A stretch of 13,833 nucleotides of DNA from Gammaproteobacteria bacterium. GTDB taxonomy: Bacteria; Pseudomonadota; Gammaproteobacteria; Pseudomonadales; Azotimanducaceae. The stretch is taken from NCBI GenBank assembly GCA_018667205.1, contig JABIVN010000098.1, positions 1-13,833 on the forward strand, written 5' to 3'. Of the stretch, positions 7,317 to 12,558 are shown piece by piece; the first letter of the stretch is position 1; each line of letters starts with the position of its first letter. The translations under genes and the position numbers were made by a program. The notes beneath the pieces were generated by a model. That model saw nothing but the letters and a program-made list of their open reading frames with translations, made no database searches and was not told the DNA's origin.

Positions 7317-7688
7317 ATGGACATTAACGCAAGATACATTTCCTTTAGAACCTTTCGGCGATCCGGTTTAGCCGTTGATACGCCTGTCTGGTTTGCATCC
7401 GTTGACCCTGATAGCCACTACCTATTCAGCGCCGCTGACGCCGGTAAAGTAAAACGGGTAAAGAATAGCTCCACAGCCCAAATGGCCACCTGTGACATGA
7501 GGGGAGGTAACCTTGGGCCATGGCATAAATGTCACGCCTACGTGGTTTTAGATGACGCTGAAACTAATATTGCCTATGCATTGCTTACCAGGAAGTATGG
7601 TTGGCAAATGCGACTCACGGACTTTTTCTCAAGGTTATCCGGTCGAATCGGCAAGCGTACCGTTATCCGATTAGAATCCGGCCAATAA
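7317..7688 (+). CDS. PPOX-class split-barrel flavin/F420-type protein (Rv2061-like)
   Basis: A small protein of 123 residues with the pyridoxamine-phosphate-oxidase-like split beta-barrel signature: an early YISFRTFRRSGLAVDTPVWF block (8-26), SAADAGKVKRVKNSS (38-52), ATCDMRGG (57-64) and a late ALLTRKYGWQMRL (88-100). This order matches the family named PPOX-class probable F420-dependent enzyme, Rv2061 type; relatives bind F420, FMN or haem, and many have no assigned substrate. A TAGG ribosome site lies 8 bases before the ATG. It follows the MraY-like gene by 69 bases on the same strand and may share its transcript. Whether the host makes F420 cannot be judged from this window, so the cofactor is open. 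Confidence 0.82.
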   Translation: MDINARYISFRTFRRSGLAVDTPVWFASVDPDSHYLFSAADAGKVKRVKNSSTAQMATCDMRGGNLGPWHKCHAYVVLDDAETNIAYALLTRKYGWQMRLTDFFSRLSGRIGKRTVIRLESGQ

Positions 7689-7709
7689 AACCGCAGGGGC
7701 TAAGCGCCT

Positions 7710-7761
7710 AGAGCCCCGCTGTCAGAGCCCCGCTCTCAGAGCCCCGCTCTCAGAGTCCCTA
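7710..7761. repeat. 14-bp GC-rich tandem repeat, about 3.7 copies
   Basis: Units are AGAGCCCCGCTGTC, AGAGCCCCGCTCTC and AGAGCCCCGCTCTC, then a partial AGAGTCCCTA. The preceding AGGGGCT at 7695-7701 can pair with the AGCCCC of any unit, so alternative hairpins are possible just after the stop codon at 7688. It may serve as a transcript end, but there is no T-run. Copy number is likely to vary between strains. Confidence 0.8.
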
Positions 7762-7870
7762 TTAAACCTGTCACCGATCACGCGTCATTTAATCCCACCG
7801 CTGGGTTTTGTACCTTAGTTAGCATAAAACCGCGCAAGTGCGCGCCGCAAAAGATTCAGGGTGCCAGGTT

Positions 7871-7891
7871 CTAGCAAGCTTATCTTGCTAG
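7871..7891. other. Perfect 8-bp hairpin, possible part of a small RNA
   Basis: CTAGCAAG and CTTGCTAG pair perfectly around a CTTAT loop. It is not followed by T residues, so it is not itself a terminator, but a terminator-like hairpin lies 33 bases downstream. Together they could form a short structured RNA or leader; this is inference only. Confidence 0.35.
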
Positions 7892-7923
7892 ACAAGCGTA
7901 CCCGTTAACCTTCAGGGGTGATC

Positions 7924-7944
7924 AAAGAAGCTCGAGGCTTTTTT
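7924..7944 (+). terminator. Terminator-like hairpin with T-run
   Basis: AAAGAAGC and GCTTTTTT can pair (seven A-T/G-C pairs and one G-T) around the loop TCGAG, ending in six T. The stem is AT-rich and weak. It would end any plus-strand transcript coming from 7689-7923, about 100 bases before the phosphatase gene. Confidence 0.4.
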
Positions 7945-8045
7945 GTCGGCAGGAACGCAAATAGAGGTTGCTGCGTAAGGCGTCACTATCGAACACTGGG
8001 AAATCTCTATAAAGTATCGCCATCCTTATCTTGCATTCTTAAAAC

Positions 8046-8822
8046 ATGGCGACTTATCTGATCGGCGACTTACACGGACACTATATCGAGTTCGAGCGAC
8101 TGTTAATCGGTGCAGGCCTTTGCAACAAGGACCTCACATGGAGTGGTGGAGGTGACCACCTTTGGTTGATGGGCGACTTCTTTGACAGAGGCGCTTCCGG
8201 CATTAAATGCCTCGAACTCACCATGCGCTTGCAGCAAGAGGCACAAGCTGACGGCGGCGACGTTCAATCGTTACTCGGCAATCATGAGTTAATGATTCTT
8301 TGCGCTTATCAATTTAAGGAAAGAATGACTCGCAGTGGCGATAGCGTGTTTGATCAGTGGCTGAGATGGGGTGGAATCGAGGCAGACTTTGAAGGCTTTA
8401 CTGATGAACATGCTGCCTGGCTACGTAAGTTGCCCGCAATGGCCCTTGTGGGCAACGCTCTACTGATTCACGCCGATGCGCTGATATATGTCAACTATGG
8501 CATGACCATTGAGCGCGTCAATCAAGGTTTTTTCGATTTAATGGCATCGAGCGATCTAGCAGCTTGGGAAGTAGCGCTCTCCGCCTTCAGCGAACATATG
8601 GCGTTTGCATCCCTGGAACTTACTGGCCGCCAGCGCGCAGAGCAGTTGCTGTCGCTTTTCGGTGGTGAACTGTTGGTACACGGACACACCCCGATCCCAC
8701 AGGCAAGGCAGATTAACGCAGAAAATGTTGTTGAAGCCTGGCGCTACGCGGGTGATCGGTGTCTTAATGTTGATGGCGGAATTTACATGGGTAGTCCAGG
8801 CTTCGTGCACAGACTTCACTAA
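8046..8822 (+). CDS. PPP-family metallophosphatase (serine/threonine phosphatase-like)
   Basis: A 258-residue calcineurin-like phosphoesterase with the complete dinuclear metal signature: GDLHGH (7-12), GDFFDRG (43-49), GNHE (78-81), a histidine in ALLIHAD (His142), and VHGHTP (211-216), plus NVDGG near the C-terminus. The GDxHG/GDxxDRG/GNHE series belongs to the PPP superfamily, which includes bacterial protein phosphatases and ApaH diadenosine-tetraphosphate hydrolases. It is slightly shorter than ApaH and I do not see ApaH-specific sequence, so the substrate (phosphoprotein or dinucleotide) is open. There is no signal peptide, so it should be cytoplasmic. It begins with ATG without a clear ribosome site. 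Its TAA overlaps the rimJ stop on the other strand by three bases, so the two genes converge. Confidence 0.9.
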   Translation: MATYLIGDLHGHYIEFERLLIGAGLCNKDLTWSGGGDHLWLMGDFFDRGASGIKCLELTMRLQQEAQADGGDVQSLLGNHELMILCAYQFKERMTRSGDSVFDQWLRWGGIEADFEGFTDEHAAWLRKLPAMALVGNALLIHADALIYVNYGMTIERVNQGFFDLMASSDLAAWEVALSAFSEHMAFASLELTGRQRAEQLLSLFGGELLVHGHTPIPQARQINAENVVEAWRYAGDRCLNVDGGIYMGSPGFVHRLH

Positions 8823-9382
8823 GCGTCGTTAATCAGGGCAGTCAGCAGGTGATCCTCCCAGCGCCCATTAATCTTTAAATACTTTCGCGCAAGCCCTTCC
8901 TTTTCGAACCCAAGACGATTCAGTAAACCTCCGCTTCGCTCGTTATGGGGAAGGTATCCCGCCATAATTCTATGTAGGCCGAGTTCCTGGAACATATACG
9001 CATTGGTCAGCGAGAGGGCTTCAAACATGATGCCTTTGCTTTGGTGTTTCTCAGCCAGAGCATAGCCAAGCTGGCATGACTGAAAAGTACCACGGACAAT
9101 ATTGGAGTAGTTACAGACACCTAGTACTTCATCTTCGTTTGGTGACAACACCACGAAACAGGCGCTCGTGCCCTCCCTGAAGTCTCTTAGTGTCAGCCTG
9201 AGTTGAACTTGCCAAAAACCTTCGGTGAAAAAAACAGGCTGTCGCAGCGGTTCCCACTGCTCGAGATGAGCACGGTTTTCAACCCGAAAGCGCACCATAA
9301 GGTCTGTTTCATGCGGTTCGAGGAGCCTCACATGAAGCCTGTCAGTGCAAAGCCTGGGAAGCCTTTGTCTGTTCAACCTCAT
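8819..9382 (-). CDS. rimJ: Ribosomal protein S5 alanine N-acetyltransferase
   Basis: A 187-residue GNAT-fold acetyltransferase with near full-length resemblance to E. coli RimJ, which acetylates the N-terminal alanine of ribosomal protein S5 using acetyl-CoA. Matching pieces are the N-terminal LCTDRLHVRLL, the ENRAHLEQWEPLR block (35-47), LGVCNYSNIVRGTFQSCQLGY (87-107), the acetyl-CoA loop with KHQSKGIMFEAL (112-123), and HRIMAGYLPHNERSGGLLNRLGFEKEG (137-163). The ATG overlaps the TGA of the upstream cupin gene (ATGA), placing rimJ last in the minus-strand run. The C-terminus is a few residues shorter than in E. coli. Confidence 0.95.
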   Translation of the reverse strand: MRLNRQRLPRLCTDRLHVRLLEPHETDLMVRFRVENRAHLEQWEPLRQPVFFTEGFWQVQLRLTLRDFREGTSACFVVLSPNEDEVLGVCNYSNIVRGTFQSCQLGYALAEKHQSKGIMFEALSLTNAYMFQELGLHRIMAGYLPHNERSGGLLNRLGFEKEGLARKYLKINGRWEDHLLTALINDA

Positions 9383-10032
9383 GGGTGGCTAGACAACTGA
9401 ATTACCGCACCAAACTTAAGGTAGAGCGAACAGCCCTGGCTTATTATTCTGACGCTATCCCCATCCGGAAATCTAAACCAGTCATACTGGCCCAGGTCAG
9501 CACCATTAACCTTGACGTTTCCTGCCAGCACAAAGCCTTCACAACCACCTTCACATTTTCTGGTTATTACCTGCCCTTCGTCGAGTTGCGCGACAATGGT
9601 TTTTTCAATCACATTGCTGTGTAGCATTTTGGCGTTTACGCCATCGATTTCTGCGGTCTTAAGAGAATCCAACGCGAGCCTTACCGGTTGTAAATCAGGA
9701 TACTGCCTGAGCTTCACCAGCAACCGGCAGCCTGCTTTTGAATATGGTGCGTGAGTAAAACCCTCGGGGTTAAGCAAATAGGAGCCTTTTGGCCAATCGC
9801 CTGTTTCGTCGCTGAAAATGCCTTTGAGTACTAATATTTCTTCACCGCCCGGATGAGCGTGAGCCGGAAAGCTTGCGCCGGGATTATATTGGACTAACGA
9901 TGTCACCTGCCCGGTTTCCGCTTCACCAACCAGATGAAACCGCTTGCGGCTAACCGTGGCAGAGGGTGAGGTTTGCCAATCCATCGTGCCCGCGTAAACC
10001 ACCGCGGCGATCGACATATTTGAATTCAACAT
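9379..10032 (-). CDS. ChrR-like cupin protein with two cupin domains
   Basis: A 217-residue protein resembling the cupin domain of the zinc anti-sigma factor ChrR. The first cupin (about 30-111) has the motif FPAHAHPGGEEILVLKG with His58, His60 and Glu64, the distal HAPYS histidine (His94) and a closing LLVKLRQY. A second, degenerate cupin (about 120-215) lacks the His-rich motif. There is no N-terminal zinc-binding anti-sigma helix domain, and no ECF sigma gene sits beside it, so it is more likely a stand-alone metal-binding cupin than a true anti-sigma factor. The ATG at 10032 has a TTAGG site upstream; ATG at 10017 is an alternative. It starts 8 bases after the SDR stop and ends overlapping rimJ. 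Confidence 0.85.
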   Translation of the reverse strand: MLNSNMSIAAVVYAGTMDWQTSPSATVSRKRFHLVGEAETGQVTSLVQYNPGASFPAHAHPGGEEILVLKGIFSDETGDWPKGSYLLNPEGFTHAPYSKAGCRLLVKLRQYPDLQPVRLALDSLKTAEIDGVNAKMLHSNVIEKTIVAQLDEGQVITRKCEGGCEGFVLAGNVKVNGADLGQYDWFRFPDGDSVRIISQGCSLYLKFGAVIQLSSHP

Positions 10033-10040
10033 TCGAAAGC

Positions 10041-10877
10041 CTAATCCAAGCCAAGTTTGTGGCGAATGGACAGCAGGTCCTCGAACGTGACGTCAGGGCC
10101 AAGGTCGACGGCTTCACCAACGTCCAAACGAATTCGAGAGAAGCGTCCATCTGCGGCCTGAAGAATAACGCCTTGGGGGGCTTGTTCTGAACAGAGGTAC
10201 AACACAGCGGGGCTTACCTGCTCTGGTCGACCTCGGCGGCTAGTGTCGTGCAGACTTTCCGTCATTCTAGTGATCGCACCGGGCGCTAGCGTGTTTACCT
10301 TGATGCCTTTGCTCGCACCTTCCAGTGCCAATACGTTCATTAGCCCGATCAAGCCCATCTTTGCCGACGCATAGTTGGATTGACCAAAGTGACCGAATAT
10401 TCCTGACCCTGAACTGGTAAAAACAACTCTTCCCCAATTGTTTTCGCGCATGATCGGCCAAGCTGCTTTCGTGACCAATACGGAGCCCATAAGGTGCACG
10501 TCCAACACTTCCCTGAAGTTTTCAATCGTTACATTGGTGAAGGTCTTGTCGCGCAGAATACCGGCATTGTTCACCAGAATATCGACACGACCGCAGTTCT
10601 TCACCGCGGTATGGATTATTGCCGCGGCGCCTTCCGGCGTTGTCACCGAATCAGTGTTAGCGTAGGCCTCGCCGCCGAATTTCCTGATTTCATCAACGAC
10701 GGTCTGGGCGGTTGTTCCACTGCCTGTTCCATCAACAGCGCCCCCTAGGTCATTGACAATAACGCGCGCGCCACGCCGGGCGAACTCGATGGCATGAGAA
10801 CGCCCAAGCCCTCGCCCTGCCCCTGTCACGACCACGACCTTCGATGCGAACGAAGTGTCACTGATGGAAGTACTCAT
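10041..10877 (-). CDS. Short-chain dehydrogenase/reductase, peroxisomal MFE-2-like (3-hydroxyacyl-CoA dehydrogenase type)
   Basis: A 278-residue classical SDR. It has the Rossmann cofactor motif TGAGRGLG (18-25), the VNDLGGAVDGTGSG segment (41-54), NNAGILRD (103-110), the active-site serines in TSSGSGIFGHFGQ (154-166) and the catalytic YASAK (Tyr169, Lys173). The NDLGG, NNAGILRDKTF and FGQxNYASAK blocks are typical of the dehydrogenase domain of multifunctional enzyme type 2 (HSD17B4), which oxidises 3-hydroxyacyl-CoAs with NAD+. In bacteria such single-domain relatives often serve lipid, steroid or branched-acid degradation. A GAGG ribosome site lies just before the ATG. It is the third gene of the minus-strand run, 71 bases after the VOC gene, so it could also have its own promoter. 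The substrate is inferred only. Confidence 0.92.
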   Translation of the reverse strand: MSTSISDTSFASKVVVVTGAGRGLGRSHAIEFARRGARVIVNDLGGAVDGTGSGTTAQTVVDEIRKFGGEAYANTDSVTTPEGAAAIIHTAVKNCGRVDILVNNAGILRDKTFTNVTIENFREVLDVHLMGSVLVTKAAWPIMRENNWGRVVFTSSGSGIFGHFGQSNYASAKMGLIGLMNVLALEGASKGIKVNTLAPGAITRMTESLHDTSRRGRPEQVSPAVLYLCSEQAPQGVILQAADGRFSRIRLDVGEAVDLGPDVTFEDLLSIRHKLGLD

Positions 10878-10948
10878 GCTGCCTCATTATTAGTATTTTT
10901 GGAGGTACGACGGCAAGAGTAGCGGTTTCACTCGGCCGAAACAAACTG

Positions 10949-11350
10949 CTATCTTGCAGCTTTAAGCTCGAGGGTGTTACCGTCAGGGTCAGTAACGTAA
11001 ATCGACAAGCCGTAGCCATCGGCGCCATATCGTGTTTCTACCTTGCTGCAGGGAACACCCGCAGAGACCATCAACTCAGCAATAGCTTCTGGCTCGAAAG
11101 GCGATATAGTCAGGCAAAAATGATCTAGATTCCTGGTTTCCTGAATGACATCAAAGTTCCCTGCCAATTTGCCACCAATAGGAACCAAATCTATTAACTG
11201 CCTTCCCGCACGAAGCTGGTAAAGGCCTAGATCAGGTAACTCACGCTCCATTACGCAACCAAGTAACTCTTCGTAGAATTTACGCGCCTTCGTCAGGTCT
11301 CTAACCCGTAGCACCAAATGATCGATGCCTTCGATATCGAAAGGTCTCAT
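10949..11350 (-). CDS. VOC-superfamily protein (glyoxalase/dioxygenase/bleomycin-resistance fold)
   Basis: A 133-residue single VOC module made of two beta-alpha-beta-beta-beta units. The first metal-ligand position is His11 in GIDHLVLRVRD, followed by the usual KARKFYEELLG helix. The second half opens with NLDHFCLTI (His77) and ends with VTDPDGNTLELK (Glu128), the normal His/His/Glu metal triad. Members act as dioxygenases, glyoxalases, epimerases or drug-binding proteins, so the reaction cannot be named. Its ATG overlaps the TGA of the GNAT gene upstream (ATGA), so the two are probably coupled. Confidence 0.9.
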   Translation of the reverse strand: MRPFDIEGIDHLVLRVRDLTKARKFYEELLGCVMERELPDLGLYQLRAGRQLIDLVPIGGKLAGNFDVIQETRNLDHFCLTISPFEPEAIAELMVSAGVPCSKVETRYGADGYGLSIYVTDPDGNTLELKAAR

Positions 11351-11865
11351 ATGGGTCTTGCCGCCGCTCGAACAAGAATGAGATAGGGCACATCCGTTGA
11401 GTGTTCGAAAAATTCACTTTTTATTTCAAAATCAAAATTTTCATACAGTTTCAACGCTCGCTGATTAAACTTTGCAACGGTCAAGCGAAGGAACTCCGGG
11501 CTGAGCGAATCAAGCGCAAAACCTAAAATTGCGCCAAAAAAAGCTGCCCCTTGACCCTGCCCCGTGGACGCTGGCCGCATTCCTACGCCGATATCTAAAG
11601 CTTCGTCACCATAGTCACCGCCCAGCACCTGTCCATCAGAACCAAACGAGCAAAAACCAATCATGGTCCCGCGGGCATCAATGACTGCGTGAAAATTTAA
11701 CGCTGGATTCAGGAACTGTTTGACGTAATGGTCATGATAAGCGTCGACCGATGGGTTATAAAAATCATAGGGAAACGGGTATTCCCAGCTCAGAATGTCC
11801 CTTGCCTGGTGCTCTTCCAAAGGCCTTACCCGATAGTTATCATCTGACACTGGCATACTATGCAC
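11347..11865 (-). CDS. GNAT-family N-acetyltransferase
   Basis: A protein of 172 residues from the GTG at 11865, or 169 from the ATG at 11856, which I find equally plausible since neither has a clear ribosome site. The GNAT fold is shown by the early YRVRPLEEHQARDIL strand-helix, ALDIGVGMRPASTGQGQGAAFFGAIL with the acetyl-CoA pyrophosphate loop (GQGQGA), and the late FLRLTVAKFNQRALKLYENFDF. The conserved Asn and Tyr of the last block fit the family. It resembles short RimI-like acetyltransferases of unknown substrate and differs from RimJ at the other end of this run. It appears to be the promoter-proximal gene of the five-gene minus-strand cluster and is divergent from the selenoprotein gene. 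Confidence 0.88.
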   Translation of the reverse strand: MHSMPVSDDNYRVRPLEEHQARDILSWEYPFPYDFYNPSVDAYHDHYVKQFLNPALNFHAVIDARGTMIGFCSFGSDGQVLGGDYGDEALDIGVGMRPASTGQGQGAAFFGAILGFALDSLSPEFLRLTVAKFNQRALKLYENFDFEIKSEFFEHSTDVPYLILVRAAARPI

Positions 11866-12018
11866 GCAACTTTGTTTAGTCGATAAATAATCGCGCGTTG
11901 GCGCCGTTAGTGCAAATTATGTGGTGAACTCGACTAGCTTGAATGGCGCTGTTACCACGACCGAAAACATTGTAAAAAGGCGATCGTCATCCGAACCAAA
12001 ATACTAAGCATAACGTTG

Positions 12019-12558
12019 ATGCTCATCCTCTGCTTATCTGGCAGAGATTTATGGGCTGCAGAATGGCGATGGGCAAATGATCTTCCCCTGGGTGCCCCGC
12101 TTCCCGAGTTTAGTGTTGTTGATGCCAGCAGCTCGGTTATCCCGGTTCAAAGCCTGTATGGTAAGAGAGGACTTCTGTTGTATTTCAATCGCAGTACAGA
12201 ATGGTGACCTTACTGCATCAGACAGCTCGTTGAGCTGTCAAAGCATGGCCCCGAGTTACAGGGGAAAGGCGTTAATGTCGCTGCGATTTTATATGACTCA
12301 CCTGCAACACTTAAACGCTTTTCGGAAAAATACGGGATTAGCTTTCCTGTCCTAAGTGACCCAGATTCATCGGCCATCATCCAGCTGGGGTTGCTCAACC
12401 CTAATTACGATCCATCAAGCAAATATTATGGCGTACCTTACCCTGGCGTGTTTTTGGTTGACTCAAAGGGCATCATCGTCGGCAAGTTTGCAGAACAGAG
12501 CTATCGTGATCGGCCGCTCATGGAACATCTGATTCGCGCGGTCAATGAACTCGATTGA
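12019..12558 (+). CDS. Selenocysteine-containing peroxiredoxin-like (redoxin/AhpC-TSA) protein, in-frame TGA read as Sec
   Basis: The frame runs to a TGA at 12556-12558 and is interrupted once by TGA at 12205-12207. Both sides belong to one thioredoxin-fold redoxin protein: GKRGLLLYFNRSTEW before, and PYCIRQLVELSKHGPEL, AAILYDSPATLKRFSEKYGI, FPVLSDPDS and YPGVFLVDSKGIIVGKF after. The TGA (codon 63 from the ATG at 12019) replaces the cysteine of the family W-C-P-Y-C site, giving W-Sec-P-Y-C with Cys66 as likely resolving residue and a T-x-x-Sec peroxiredoxin-type motif. A SECIS-like hairpin follows. A thiol peroxidase or disulfide reductase role is expected from the family. The start is unsettled: ATG 12019 or TTG 12016 cut into a hydrophobic segment, while an AAAAGG ribosome site at 11975-11980 precedes an ATC at 11989 that would give a full signal peptide (RTK then a hydrophobic core). 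Periplasmic location is therefore likely. The 3' end overlaps the symporter gene by 14 bases. Confidence 0.85.
12205..12239 (+). promoter_or_regulatory. Selenocysteine codon and SECIS-like hairpin
   Basis: TGA at 12205-12207 is followed after 13 bases by GACAGCTC (12221-12228), loop GTT (12229-12231) and GAGCTGTC (12232-12239), a perfect 8-bp stem. A short apical loop beginning with G, followed by U, about 20 bases after the UGA matches the bacterial SECIS consensus recognised by SelB. The stem falls in codons for QLVEL, which is conserved in cysteine relatives, so part of the symmetry could come from coding constraint. Confidence 0.75.

Larger units (their letters stand above)
7689..8045. 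other. Non-coding stretch with tandem repeat and several hairpins
   Basis: No open frame of note and no tRNA-like fold was found. The left part carries a 14-bp tandem repeat. The middle has a CGCGC-AAGT-GCGCG hairpin (7831-7844) that, read on the minus strand, is followed by GTTTTAT like a weak terminator. Further right are an 8-bp perfect hairpin (7871-7891) and a hairpin ending in six T (7924-7944). TATAAA at 8008-8013 could be a -10 box for the phosphatase gene, although no good -35 box precedes it. Confidence 0.6.

Noticed and set aside
7853..7925. tRNA gene around the 8-bp hairpin
   Set aside because: No T-arm consensus, no acceptor stem pairing and no anticodon-arm spacing; the stem is too long and the surrounding arms are missing.
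9379..10032. True ChrR anti-sigma factor
   Set aside because: The N-terminal zinc-binding helical domain is absent and no ECF sigma factor gene is adjacent; only the cupin part resembles ChrR.
12016..12207. A 63-codon stand-alone gene or a pseudogene broken by a nonsense mutation
   Set aside because: Similarity to the redoxin family continues in the same frame past the TGA with no further damage, the TGA replaces exactly the catalytic cysteine, and a SECIS-like hairpin follows.
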